Below, one piece after another: positions 25,249-33,753 of a stretch of 40,472 nucleotides of DNA. Source of the stretch: an uncultured Saprospiraceae bacterium (GTDB taxonomy: Bacteria; Bacteroidota; Bacteroidia; Chitinophagales; Saprospiraceae); NCBI GenBank assembly GCA_938028705.1, contig CALIZI010000239.1:1-40472 (forward strand). The letters are read 5' to 3'. Under the pieces are notes generated by a model. It was not told the origin of the DNA. It ran no database searches and saw nothing but the letters and a program-made list of their open reading frames with translations. The position numbers were made by a program, and so were the translations under genes. How positions within the stretch are numbered: position 1 is the first letter of the stretch; each line of letters starts with the position of its first letter.

Positions 25249-27199
25249 ATTTAATTAATTGCTTGAAAACTTCTTGATTTACTTTAACAGGATATTCTTT
25301 TGCCAATTCTGCGACCCAGCGTTTTTCAAGTTCTTCCTGATAATCAGCCACCACATAACCTCTTGCTTTGTCAAAAGGTTTTTGTTCGGAGGGCAGGATT
25401 TCATCAATTTTGACCAAGCTGGCTTTATTATTTTCAATGGTAGGTGTAGAGAGACTTCCCGCCTTCCAAGCCAAACCTTTGACTGCCGGATTGCTGTCGT
25501 TTTCGACAGTCGATTCTTTGACAGTGAGGAGTTCGGCTTTTTTATTGATTTTTTTGAGTATCGTAGCCACAGGTTTTTTACGTGCCAATCTCGCAGTTTT
25601 TGCAATCACTTTCGGGTCGGTAGTATTAATGGTATAAGTCGTGATTTTTGCACGTTTATCCCAAGTATAATTTGTTTTATTTTTTTCATAAAAGGCTTCC
25701 AAACCTTCGTCATCTTGCGAGGCTTTGTCCCATACTTCGCGCTTGGTGGCTTCAAATAACAGGATGCCTTCTTCGTACTCGCGCATCAGCGACCTAAACT
25801 CAGGGTATCGCTCCGACAGGCGATTTTTTTCATATTCGGTGGCTTTTTCGCCAACCATTTTATCCAACATATCGGTAGCAGCTTTTTTCGCGCCGCTTCT
25901 TCTCATTTGCAATCGCGCATTGCGCTCTCTGATAAGGTAAGCATAAAAATCAGATGCCTTAATGGTTTCTTGTCCGATAGTAAAAAGCGTTTTATCACCA
26001 CCTGTTTCGGGTACTTGCCAATTGTGTTTGAGGAAATTACCGTCTTTGCCCAATGCCTCAATCACCGCATTTTTATTGGCTTCATTAAATTTAAATCCTG
26101 CCTCTTTTTTTATTTTTTCGGTAACGGCATTTTCGGCAGCGGCATACCTTGCATCCCGCTTGACTTTATTGAGCAATACCGATTTGGAGGCTTCATAATC
26201 ACTCACATCCGGTTTTCCTATTCGCTTAATAATGTGCCAACCGATGCTGCTGCGAATCGGCTCGGTATAGTCACCGTCTTTTTTGAGTGCAAAGGCAGCG
26301 TCTTCAAAAGCAGGGTCATACATATTGATACCGAAGCGCGGAATCACACCGCCTTTAGGAGCCGTTTCGCCATCGCCCGAATTGGCTTTGGCAAGCGTAG
26401 CAAAGTCCGCACCCGATTTTATTTGCTTGTGCAGGTCTTGGATTTTGGCTTTGGCGGCTGCCTTTTCTTCGTCGGTGGCTTTTTCACCTACTCTCACCAA
26501 AATATGCGCCGCATCCATCTCCCCTCTTGCCGGACGACGACTCAAAGGCTTGATAAGATGATAGCCCGTATTGGTGCGTATCGGTCCGGCTACCTGCCCC
26601 ACAGGTGTATTGTAGGCGGCACTCTCAAAGTCGTATAAATCAGGCAATTGTAAAGCGGCAATATAGCCGAGTTTGCCGTCATTTTTGCGAGAGTTGTGCT
26701 GCGACCGCTTGCGGGCGACTTCACCAAAATCCGCTCCGGCTTCCACCTCTTTTTTGTATTTTATAATGTTTTCGTATGCTTTCAGCGTATCGTCTGTGAG
26801 GATTTTTGTCATAATGTGTTGTATTTCCACATCTTCCTGCGACCTGTCGAAAGTCTCACGCACCAGCTTTTCTGTGACCTCTTTATCCATCAAATAAGTG
26901 TTCGACAATTGGCGACGGTAAGTGTCCAATTCTTTTTGAAAAGCAGCTTCCTCACCCAAACCCATATCGCGGGCTTTCTTCACCTTGAGCTTGAATTTTT
27001 TGTACAGGTCGAGGTACTCCTCCAATGATTCTTCGCTGAAATCAGCATCAGTGGCATTGGTCTTTTGATAAATATAGGTAAATTCAGAAACAGGAACTTC
27101 CACATCATCACCTACGGTAAATAAGACCTCATCAGACTGTGCAAAAATAAATTGACAACAGCACAGGAGAACAATTAGTATAATATTTTGCTTTGGCAT
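25247..27199 (-). CDS. Periplasmic prolyl isomerase with two parvulin domains
   Basis: 650 residues with a signal peptide (MPKQNIILIVLLCCCQFIFA). An N-terminal chaperone region (about 22-115, YLDLYKKFKLKVKKARDMGL) is followed by parvulin domain 1 (about 117-217; HIMTKIL..GKLGYIAALQLPDLYDFESAAY..TGYHLIKPL). Domain 2 is at about 225-330 (AHILVRVGEKA..GGVIPRFGINMYDPAFEDAAF..IGWHIIKRIG). The C-terminal 300 residues are a less conserved helical region. It acts on envelope proteins in the periplasm. It is first in a three-gene minus-strand series with the two SurA-like genes. Its stop codon lies in the E-type array. Confidence 0.92.
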   Translation of the reverse strand: MPKQNIILIVLLCCCQFIFAQSDEVLFTVGDDVEVPVSEFTYIYQKTNATDADFSEESLEEYLDLYKKFKLKVKKARDMGLGEEAAFQKELDTYRRQLSNTYLMDKEVTEKLVRETFDRSQEDVEIQHIMTKILTDDTLKAYENIIKYKKEVEAGADFGEVARKRSQHNSRKNDGKLGYIAALQLPDLYDFESAAYNTPVGQVAGPIRTNTGYHLIKPLSRRPARGEMDAAHILVRVGEKATDEEKAAAKAKIQDLHKQIKSGADFATLAKANSGDGETAPKGGVIPRFGINMYDPAFEDAAFALKKDGDYTEPIRSSIGWHIIKRIGKPDVSDYEASKSVLLNKVKRDARYAAAENAVTEKIKKEAGFKFNEANKNAVIEALGKDGNFLKHNWQVPETGGDKTLFTIGQETIKASDFYAYLIRERNARLQMRRSGAKKAATDMLDKMVGEKATEYEKNRLSERYPEFRSLMREYEEGILLFEATKREVWDKASQDDEGLEAFYEKNKTNYTWDKRAKITTYTINTTDPKVIAKTARLARKKPVATILKKINKKAELLTVKESTVENDSNPAVKGLAWKAGSLSTPTIENNKASLVKIDEILPSEQKPFDKARGYVVADYQEELEKRWVAELAKEYPVKVNQEVFKQLIK

Positions 27200-27200
27200 T

Positions 27201-27491
27201 TTTTTTATTAGTTTACAGAGTTTATTAGTTGATAGAGTTTGTAAAATGTTTGATTTTTAGGATAAATTTTTCGCAAAAATAAAGATTTTATGGTGCAAAA
27301 TCCAATCCATTCTTGTTTATTAGCTTGTATTCTACTTTCTTTGTTTTTTATTTTTATAAATTTTTTTAAATAAAATTATTTTTAAATTTATTATTTATTG
27401 AAAATAAATATTTTATAAATTGTTTTTATTATAAAATAACGAAAAACTTGTTTGCTAATTACCCGATTAACTATTCAACCTATTTCCAATA
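27201..27491. other. Divergent intergenic region with heptamer arms
   Basis: GTTTACA GAGTTTA TTAGTTG ATAGAGT TTGTAAA (27211-27245) precedes the isomerase gene on the minus strand. A possible -7 box TATTTTTG (minus, 27274-27281) lies 75 bases before that start. An AT-only core spans about 27340-27450. Words ACCCGATTAACTATTCAACC (27462-27481) end just before the recX ATG. Confidence 0.5.
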
Positions 27492-27974
27492 ATGGCTGAA
27501 AAAAAAGATACTTCGCCTCCCGCTTACGATGTGGCACTTGCCAAATTGCAGCATTATTGTGCCTACCAAGACCGTTGTCATCAGGAGGTGCGGACTAAAT
27601 TATTGGATTTGGGCGTGCGCGGACACGAGTTGGAGATTATTATAACGGAATTAATCCAAGAAAATTTTTTGAATGAAGAACGTTTCGCGCGGTCTTTTGC
27701 ACGCGGCAAATTTCGCATCAAACGCTGGGGACGCATCAAGATTAAAATAGAACTGAAAAAGCGCGATGTATCAGCCTATTGTATCAAAAAAGGCTTGTCG
27801 GAAATTGATGACATCGAATACTACGACACCCTCGAAAAAGTCATTCTAACGAAAAAAAAATCACTCAAACCGGACACCGAATTTAAACAAAAATATAAAC
27901 TCGTACAACACGCCATGAGACGAGGTTTTGAAACTGCCTTAGCGTGGGAAGTAGTACATGAATGTTTTAAGTGA
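27492..27974 (+). CDS. recX: Regulatory protein RecX
   Basis: 160 residues, within the family's usual range. It is built of three-helix repeats: ALAKLQHYCAYQDRCHQEVRTKL (repeat 1), ELIQENFLNEERFARSFARGKFRIKRWGRIKIKIELKKRDV (the conserved centre) and a third near the C-terminus (KLVQHAMRRGFETALAWEVV). RecX binds RecA filaments and limits strand exchange. recA is not adjacent here. The ATG follows an AT-rich, word-repeat leader with no Shine-Dalgarno site. The TGA stop is within a GAGTAGT array. Confidence 0.88.
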   Translation: MAEKKDTSPPAYDVALAKLQHYCAYQDRCHQEVRTKLLDLGVRGHELEIIITELIQENFLNEERFARSFARGKFRIKRWGRIKIKIELKKRDVSAYCIKKGLSEIDDIEYYDTLEKVILTKKKSLKPDTEFKQKYKLVQHAMRRGFETALAWEVVHECFK

Positions 27975-28076
27975 GTAGTGAGTAGCGAGTAGTGAGTAGC
28001 ATGATTCGATAAACTCGTCAACTCGCTACTCACTACTCGTCACTCGCTACTCACTACTCGCTACTCTCTACTCAAA
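27970..28076. repeat. Heptamer palindrome D2
   Basis: Left words GAGTAGT, GAGTAGC, GAGTAGT, GAGTAGC (27972-28000) face right words CTCGCTA, CTCACTA, CTCGTCA and similar (28020-28074) around a short loop. The array supplies both flanking stop codons: TGA of recX and TAG (LSRE-stop) of the FAD monooxygenase. Confidence 0.75.
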
Positions 28077-29599
28077 AAATACCTTTCTAAATAGGTTTTC
28101 CATGTTGATTCGTTGAAAGTATCTGCCATGTAAGCGATATAGGTATCGGGGCGTACCAAGATAAATAATTCGGAACGTACACCCAATTTTTGCCAAGCCG
28201 GACTTAGTTTTTGTTCTACGATATTGACGGGAAAAGGGAAGGTAGCTTGAATATTCGCTGCGGTTTTGGGCGCGAGATTTTGCTTGGCAATGTGCAGAAT
28301 ATGGAATTGAGCTGCGCTGAAATGGAGGTAAAAATTCGGCTCAATGTAAGGGAGACGTTCTCCGGCTTTGAACTTTAGTTTTTGAGTAGCATCGGAAGCG
28401 GATAGTGAACTTTTGGTATAGTCGTAGCTGGTTTGTGAGAATGTTTTGAACAATCGCGGTTTGATATTTTGAGTAGAAAACAGCAAACGCATGACATTGA
28501 GCATCACGTATTTTCGGAAGCGCGAAATGAACCAACCACTACCCGACATGAGCGTAAAACCTCTATCCGTAAAACCCAACAACCACTTGGCAAAAGGCAG
28601 ACGTTCTTCATTATACGTATCCAACAAATCAGCATTGGCGTAGCCTTTGAGGTGGTAGGCAAGTTTCCATGCTAGGTTGTGTGCATCCTGCAATCCGGTG
28701 TTCATGCCTTGCCCTCCGGCGGGGCTGTGTATGTGTGCGCTATCGCCCGCAAGGTGGACGCGACCTTTCGAGAAATTGTCAACACAACGATGATGCAGCT
28801 TGTAAATCGAAAACCAATTGACACCTTCGTACTCCAGTTTCATGCGGCTACAACGACTAACCTCCGCTTTAATATCTTCAAATGTAATATCTTCTTTGTC
28901 AGCATATTGTGGAAGTAATGTGCCTACCAAGCGGAATTTATTATCACCTTTCATTGGAAATATCGCGGTGAATGTTTCGTCGGAAGGCGCGAGCATCAGC
29001 TTACGCGAATCGAAATCATTGCTAAGGTGAACATCAGCAACATAAAATTTATTCTCATAAGTTCCACCTTCAAAACTGAAGTCTTTTTGATGCCTGACAG
29101 GGCTTCGCGCCCCATCGCAACCGATGATGTGCTTGGCACGTATGGTTTCTTCTCCTGTCTCGGTTTTTACTTTTGCCTCTACATAATCAGCATGTTCGGT
29201 GAGTTTGATAAATGAGGTATTCCACATCACCGTTTTGTTGTGTGCTTGTAGATTTTCGTATAATATCGTCTCGTTTTTGTTTTGTTCAAATACGACCATC
29301 ATATACGGAAAATCCGATAAGTCTTCGCCAATATCATCGAATACGGCACTCGTTTTTCGTTTGCCATTGGAATATACATGAAAACCATTAATTTTGACGG
29401 CGCGTTCCAGAACTGTATCCGCAAGTCCGAGTTGCTGATAGAGTTCCATGCTGCGTGCCGAGACCGCCAAGGCTCTTGATTCAACAGTTGGTCCGGCTTT
29501 GCTGTCCACAATGATGAAATCAAGGCCAAAGCGTTGTAATTGATTGGCAGCCATCAGCCCCGTAGGTCCTGCACCTATAATAAGTACGTCTGTTGTCAT
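28061..29599 (-). CDS. FAD-dependent aromatic-type monooxygenase (PheA/TfdB family)
   Basis: 512 residues. Near the N-terminus is the dinucleotide site VLIIGAGPTGLMAANQL with the ribose-binding acidic end IIVD. In the middle is the DG motif GCDGARSPVRH, and further on the second FAD motif RVHLAGDSAHIHSPAGGQGMNTGLQDAHNLAWKL. These define class A flavoprotein hydroxylases, which add one oxygen atom using NAD(P)H. The C-terminal thioredoxin-like domain (about 400-510) is degenerate. Substrate unknown; no aromatic-degradation genes are nearby. The last residues (LSRE) and stop are encoded by the GAGTAG array, so the C-terminus may have been altered by it. Confidence 0.88.
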   Translation of the reverse strand: MTTDVLIIGAGPTGLMAANQLQRFGLDFIIVDSKAGPTVESRALAVSARSMELYQQLGLADTVLERAVKINGFHVYSNGKRKTSAVFDDIGEDLSDFPYMMVVFEQNKNETILYENLQAHNKTVMWNTSFIKLTEHADYVEAKVKTETGEETIRAKHIIGCDGARSPVRHQKDFSFEGGTYENKFYVADVHLSNDFDSRKLMLAPSDETFTAIFPMKGDNKFRLVGTLLPQYADKEDITFEDIKAEVSRCSRMKLEYEGVNWFSIYKLHHRCVDNFSKGRVHLAGDSAHIHSPAGGQGMNTGLQDAHNLAWKLAYHLKGYANADLLDTYNEERLPFAKWLLGFTDRGFTLMSGSGWFISRFRKYVMLNVMRLLFSTQNIKPRLFKTFSQTSYDYTKSSLSASDATQKLKFKAGERLPYIEPNFYLHFSAAQFHILHIAKQNLAPKTAANIQATFPFPVNIVEQKLSPAWQKLGVRSELFILVRPDTYIAYMADTFNESTWKTYLERYFLSRE

Positions 29600-29663
29600 A
29601 GTGTTGTAGTGTTATTGTGTTGTTGTAGTCAATCAAATTTAATAATAATTGTTCAATGTATAA
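29600..29663. repeat. Octamer words before FAD monooxygenase
   Basis: TAGTGTTG, TAGTGTTA, TTGTGTTG, TTGTAGTC follow each other in phase from about 29602 to 29633, directly before the monooxygenase start (minus strand). No mirror arm is present. Confidence 0.5.
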
Positions 29664-29870
29664 CTTGATAATGTCATGTTCGATTTTTATTTAATATAGC
29701 TGGTGCCTGCTCTTGAATTTGGGCTAAAACTCGTCTGACATTTTCAAAATTCACCGACAATCTCATATTTTTCTGACAAAGCTTAAATGTCTGACGAGTT
29801 TTAGCCCAAATTCGGAAAAAAATATCCCAATAAACATATTTTTATTTTCAAAACATGAAATTATGTCAAG
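29664..29870. mobile_element. MITE-like element, copy 5
   Basis: 207 bp flanked by ataa (29660-29663 and 29871-29874). The left end is CTTGATAATGTCATGTT; the right end is AACATGAAATTATGTCAAG, slightly diverged. The inner palindrome (gaatttgggctaaaactcg / cgagttttagcccaaattc) is intact with one mismatch. It occupies most of the gap between two divergent genes, so it could carry or separate their promoters. Confidence 0.75.
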
Positions 29871-29891
29871 ATAAATGTTTAATGTAAAAAA

Positions 29892-31238
29892 ATGACTATC
29901 ACTGTACATCCTAATTTCCGGGCAGAAAAAGCATATATCATTCATGTACTCATGGAGGTGTATCTGGGATTGGAGTATTCATTGGAAATGGGAGAAGTGC
30001 ATGAATATCAAATACGATTGAACAACGGAAATACCCTGACACTCAAAGATGATTTTTTTAGATATTTTAATAATAAAGAAAATTATTTAGATAAAAAAAA
30101 TATTCCGCAAGATGTTGACCGCATTGATTCGTCATTTTCGCCGGAAGGTGATATAATTATTATTTTTGGCGATAAAAATATTGATTATCAGTCAGATAAA
30201 ATTGATTGTAAGATAGATGTATTTGCCGGAGCATTTTTTATGCTGAGTCGTTGGGAGGAGTATGTGGATCCGAAGCGGGATATGCACGGGCGTTTTCCGG
30301 CTGAGGCTGCGTTGGCGTTTAAATGTGGTTTTTTGGAGCGGGCTGTGGTGAATGAATATACGGAATTGTTATGGAATATGCTGACGTATTTGGGCATAGA
30401 GGAAGAACGACGGACGCGATATTTTTCGACCTTGCTGACGCATGATGTGGACGAGCCTTACCTGTGGCGCAATCGCTTGTCGCCATTCAAAACGATTTTG
30501 GGTGATATTTTTAAAAGAAGAAACCCTGCGGCTGCCCGTCAGCATTTTTCATATTTTAAAGAAAAAAAAGACCCCTTCGATACTTTTGATGCCTTGATGG
30601 ATGAATCGGAAAAACGAGGTTTGCAGTCGCATTTCTTTTTTATCGCTGGCGGCAATACACGTTATGAAGGCAGGTATAAAATTGAGGATACTTCCATTAA
30701 AGAACTCTTCACACGCATACATAAGCGCGGACATGCGATTGGCATACATCCGAGTTATGATACCTACCGAAGTGCATTGATGTTGGATAGTGAAATAGAG
30801 GCTTTGCAGGAAGTCTCACCACAGCAGGTCAAGACAGGACGACAGCATTTTCTGCGCTTCGCTGTGCCGCATACATGGCAGGCATGGGCAGACAACAAGA
30901 TGGCATGGGATAGCTCTATGGGCTATGCCGCAGCAGTGGGTTTCCGATGTGGTACTTGTTATCCGTTTCCGGTGTTTAATGTGCTGACATGCAGGCAGTT
31001 GGATTTAATTGAACGTCCTTTGTGCGTTATGGAAGTGAGTTTGTTTTCGGAACAGTACATGGGCTTGAGTCAGGCGGAGGCTTTAGCGAAAATCCGGCAG
31101 ATGATTCATAGAGTTCGACGGTATAATGGTGAATTTGTGTTGCTGTGGCACAATTCTAATTTGGTGCTGAATGGTGTGGATTATTGGACGACTTACCGGA
31201 GGGTGTTGGGGGAGTTGCGGGTGGCGAGTTATGAGTAG
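29892..31238 (+). CDS. Polysaccharide-deacetylase-like protein
   Basis: 448 residues, no signal peptide. The N-terminal 150 residues form a separate domain (like DUF7033, from memory). The rest is a carbohydrate-esterase family 4-like barrel: LLTHDVDEP (His184, Asp185, Asp187 as the metal/catalytic aspartate region), HAIGIHPSYDTY (His281, His286) and FRCGTCYPFP. The last resembles the RxPY/RxP region that usually shapes the site. The spacing is longer than in secreted chitin deacetylases and the protein looks cytoplasmic. It may act on a glycan precursor; substrate unknown. The last residues SYE and TAG are encoded in the heptamer array D3. Confidence 0.82.
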   Translation: MTITVHPNFRAEKAYIIHVLMEVYLGLEYSLEMGEVHEYQIRLNNGNTLTLKDDFFRYFNNKENYLDKKNIPQDVDRIDSSFSPEGDIIIIFGDKNIDYQSDKIDCKIDVFAGAFFMLSRWEEYVDPKRDMHGRFPAEAALAFKCGFLERAVVNEYTELLWNMLTYLGIEEERRTRYFSTLLTHDVDEPYLWRNRLSPFKTILGDIFKRRNPAAARQHFSYFKEKKDPFDTFDALMDESEKRGLQSHFFFIAGGNTRYEGRYKIEDTSIKELFTRIHKRGHAIGIHPSYDTYRSALMLDSEIEALQEVSPQQVKTGRQHFLRFAVPHTWQAWADNKMAWDSSMGYAAAVGFRCGTCYPFPVFNVLTCRQLDLIERPLCVMEVSLFSEQYMGLSQAEALAKIRQMIHRVRRYNGEFVLLWHNSNLVLNGVDYWTTYRRVLGELRVASYE

Positions 31239-31400
31239 CGAGTAGCGAGTAGTGAGTAGCGAGTAGCGAGTAGTGAGTAGCGAGTAGCGAGTAGTGAGTA
31301 GCGAGTAGCGAGTAGCGAGTAGTGAGTAGCGAGTAGTGAGTAGTGAGTAGCGAGTAGTGAGTAGCGAGTAGTGAGTAGTGAGTAGCGAGTTTAGAGTAGT
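31233..31400. repeat. Tandem heptamer array D3 (GAGTAGC/GAGTAGT)
   Basis: Twenty-two uninterrupted 7-bp units GAGTAGY (31233-31386), then one degenerate unit (GAGTTTA) and one more GAGTAGT. The seventh base alternates C/T in the order CCTCCTCCTCCCTCTTCTCTTC. It lies between converging genes and has no mirror arm. Minus-strand frames here (TRYSLLTT repeated) are not genes. Confidence 0.9.
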
Positions 31401-31431
31401 GAGTTTGACGGGGCGGTTGAAACCGCCTGTA

Positions 31432-32316
31432 CTAGGGGAGTTTGTCGAAAAAGGTGATGGTGTCGGAGAGACTTTCGAGGAAGCGAATATTGGGTGTGAT
31501 TTTGATGTCTGCTTCAGTGGCTTGATAGCCGGATAGCAGAATGCTGGATTCGGGGAAGCCTGTGGAGAGGTGATTGATGTAGGTAGGGATAGGCATTTTA
31601 TTGAACGAAGGGGAGAGTATGGTATAAATAAATTCGGGTTGGTGTATTTTGTATGCGGTGCTGAGTTCGTCAATAGGTATGTTTTGACCGAGATAAATGG
31701 CTTTTTTACCCCTGATTTTCAGTAAATAATGAACAAAAAGTAGGATGAGTTCCTGTATTTCTCCTTCGGGCAGATAAAGCAGGAAGGTTTGTGTACCTTC
31801 TTTGTAGCACAAAGGCTGTTGGTCAATAGCAACGATGATTTTTTGACGAATCAGGCAGGTAATAAAGTGTACTTGTGCCGGCTGGATGGAACCGGAAAGC
31901 CAGAGCGGGGCAAGTTTGCTGAGAAAGGGATTGATGACTTCCAACATGGTTTTTTCAAGACCGATTTGCTTGATGTTGGTAGAAATAATGTGGCTGAATT
32001 TGTACTCATTCATTTCTATCATAGAGATGGTGAGTGCATCAAGTTCGGTGACATGTTCGGTATTAAATTCAGATATGTTGGCAACTTGTTTGGAGATTTC
32101 TTTGTCCGACATTTTGGCAATTTTGGAGATTTTTATACCATTGCGGTTGAGTAAGCCTACATTGAGGAGAAAACGAAGGTCATCATCGGTATAATAGCGT
32201 ATATTGGTATCTGTACGATTGGGACGTATCAACTCATAGCGTTTTTCCCATATCCTAATGGTATGGGCTTTAATGCCGGAGAGTTGCTCCAAATCTTTTA
32301 TGGAATATACTGCCAT
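31432..32316 (-). CDS. MerR-family regulator, LitR/CarH-like, degenerate cobalamin site
   Basis: 294 residues. The N-terminal MerR helix-turn-helix (YSIKDLEQLSGIKAHTIRIWEKRY, about 4-70) is standard. The rest resembles the light-sensing B12-binding architecture: a helical bundle (about 80-170) and a Rossmann-like domain (180-290, KKAIYLGQNIPIDEL). The CarH-type W-x9-EH motif reads W139-x9-VH here. The ExHxxG-type lower-ligand site reads GEIQEL, with Gln188 in place of His. Cobalamin and light sensing are therefore probably lost, and another signal is likely (inference). The target is unknown; it converges on the deacetylase-like gene and has no carotenoid genes nearby. Confidence 0.85.
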   Translation of the reverse strand: MAVYSIKDLEQLSGIKAHTIRIWEKRYELIRPNRTDTNIRYYTDDDLRFLLNVGLLNRNGIKISKIAKMSDKEISKQVANISEFNTEHVTELDALTISMIEMNEYKFSHIISTNIKQIGLEKTMLEVINPFLSKLAPLWLSGSIQPAQVHFITCLIRQKIIVAIDQQPLCYKEGTQTFLLYLPEGEIQELILLFVHYLLKIRGKKAIYLGQNIPIDELSTAYKIHQPEFIYTILSPSFNKMPIPTYINHLSTGFPESSILLSGYQATEADIKITPNIRFLESLSDTITFFDKLP

Positions 32317-32390
32317 TGGTATTGTGATTTGTAATTCGTTGATTCGTGATTTGTTTTAAAATTAGAAAAAACAAATTCAAAATTCCAACG

Positions 32391-32600
32391 ATATTCAATA
32401 TTGGACTTTGGACAGAGGAAATTGGGGAATTTGGAAATTAGGTAAAATCCTATTTTTTAGATTTTTATACAAAATAATTAATCAAATACATTATTTTAAT
32501 AATAAATATTATTCAATTGATTATCAATGAATTACAATTTTAAACCTAATTTCCCAGTTACCTAATTCCCATTTTGCCTAAAGTCCAATTCAATATTTTA
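32391..32600. repeat. Heptamer palindrome C3
   Basis: The left arm ATTCAATATTGGACTTTGG, then gaaattggggaatttggaaattagg, faces the right arm (cctaatttcccagttacctaat, then CCTAAAGTCCAATTCAATAT) around an AT core (about 32460-32525). It begins shortly before the MerR gene start, where words GTGATTT GTAATTC GTTGATT CGTGATT (32329-32356) also show period 7. Confidence 0.7.
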
Positions 32601-33012
32601 TTGGAATTTAGTGAGTAAATGGGAGAAATATTTTGCTTTACAAAATATTTAAAAAAAACTATCTTCTCTTGTTTTTGAACATGCTAAACAACTATAAATC
32701 AACGAGATATAAAGTGATTGATCATGTTTCGAGTAGTGAAACACTTTTTTCACAAAAAGGTTTAGAGAGTATTCCTGTTCTTGGTGTTGAGGTGTTTGGT
32801 ATGCCGGAAGAGGGATTCGAGTCTCCACATATTTAGCGGTGGCGTAATGAACCGATAGAAGGACGTGAAAGCTATAATGCTCTGACTTCGTATCAATTAG
32901 CGTGAGATATTGCAGAGGGTATCTTGCGAGACTGCCAAGCAAAAGCATTTTTAAAATAAAAAAAAGACTAGGTTGGCTCGTCAACACGTCAACACATCAA
33001 CACATCAATATT
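32601..33012. other. Intergenic stretch without a supported gene
   Basis: A 67-codon frame at 32633-32836 has no recognisable features and no start signal. A segment at 32880-32968 (gcgagactgccaagcaaaagc, then tttttaaaataaaaaaaagac) shares its end with 22152-22185. Immediately before the glycosyltransferase ATG are octamer words CGTCAACA, CGTCAACA, CATCAACA, CATCAATA (32980-33011). Confidence 0.45.
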
Positions 33013-33612
33013 ATGAGAGCTTTGATAATTTTTATTAAAAATCCAGAAAAAGGTAAGGTAAAAACGCGCTTGGCGGCTACGGTAGGTGATGAAAGGGCAT
33101 TGGAGGTGTACAAGGAGTTATTGGTGCATACGCGGCGTGTGGCTGCTGACGTGGAGGTGGATTGTTTGTTGTTTTATAGTAATTATGTGGTGCCGGATGA
33201 TGATTGGGATGCAGGGCGATTTAAGAAATTTGTGCAGGTGGGTACGGATTTGGGTGTGCGTATGCAAGGTGCTTTTGAATTGGCTTTTGACCGCTATGGA
33301 TATGAGCATGTAGCGATTATTGGTAGCGACTGTGCCGAACTTACGAGCGACACAATCACTACCGCCTTTAATAAGTTAGAGTCTTCCGATGTAGTTCTCG
33401 GTCCATCTACTGACGGGGGGTATTATCTACTTGGGATGAGTCGTCTGTTTCCTGATGTGTTTGAAAACAAACACTGGAGTACATCTTCTGTTTTAGAAGA
33501 TACACTGGTGGATATAAAGAACGCCGGTTTGACGTATAGCTTACTTGCTAAATTAACTGATATTGATACCGAAGCGGACTTGGTCAATAGTACATTAAAT
33601 TTTGAGGATTGA
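33013..33612 (+). CDS. DUF2064/TIGR04282-family glycosyltransferase
   Basis: 199 residues from the ATG at 33013 (MRALIIFIKNPEKGKVKTRLAATVG). The frame extends further upstream, but that part translates octamer repeats. IGSDCAELTSDTITTAFNKLESSDVVLGPSTDGGYYLLG, then HWSTSSVLEDTL, matches the GT-A-like fold of the DUF2064 family (TIGR04282), with the D-x-D-like GSDC loop binding nucleotide-sugar. The family is often linked to glycosylation or arsenosugar pathways and usually pairs with a TIGR04283 transferase. No such partner is in this window, so the pathway is open. The stop codon lies in a 7-bp word array. Confidence 0.85.
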   Translation: MRALIIFIKNPEKGKVKTRLAATVGDERALEVYKELLVHTRRVAADVEVDCLLFYSNYVVPDDDWDAGRFKKFVQVGTDLGVRMQGAFELAFDRYGYEHVAIIGSDCAELTSDTITTAFNKLESSDVVLGPSTDGGYYLLGMSRLFPDVFENKHWSTSSVLEDTLVDIKNAGLTYSLLAKLTDIDTEADLVNSTLNFED

Positions 33613-33740
33613 TTGAGTAATTGGCTAATTAAGCCACGAGTATTTTATGTATAACGTTTTAATAAAAAAATTATTATTAAATATTATTAAAATTAGTTTG
33701 ATTACTCAATTGACTATTTGACTGACGAACTAGATAATAG
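33611..33740. repeat. Heptamer palindrome between converging genes
   Basis: Left words GATTGAG TAATTGG CTAATTA (33609-33629) face right words GATTACTCAATTGACTATTT (33698-33717) around an AT-only core. This is the same type as element K at 6957-7380, but with its own word. Confidence 0.6.
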
Positions 33741-33753
33741 TCACAAATTTCAA

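Noticed and set aside
31233-31400. Possible CRISPR array
   Set aside because: The units are 7 bp and directly contiguous; there are no spacers and no cas genes in the window.
31083-31673. Long minus-strand frame with TRYSLLTT repeats
   Set aside because: Translation of the GAGTAGY array and antisense of two real genes; no independent support.
32810-32835. tRNA-like T-arm (gggattcgagtctcc)
   Set aside because: The flanking stem bases do not pair and no acceptor, D or anticodon arm can be drawn around it.
32633-32836. 67-codon plus-strand frame
   Set aside because: No recognisable domain, signal peptide or start signal; lies in a repeat-rich gap.
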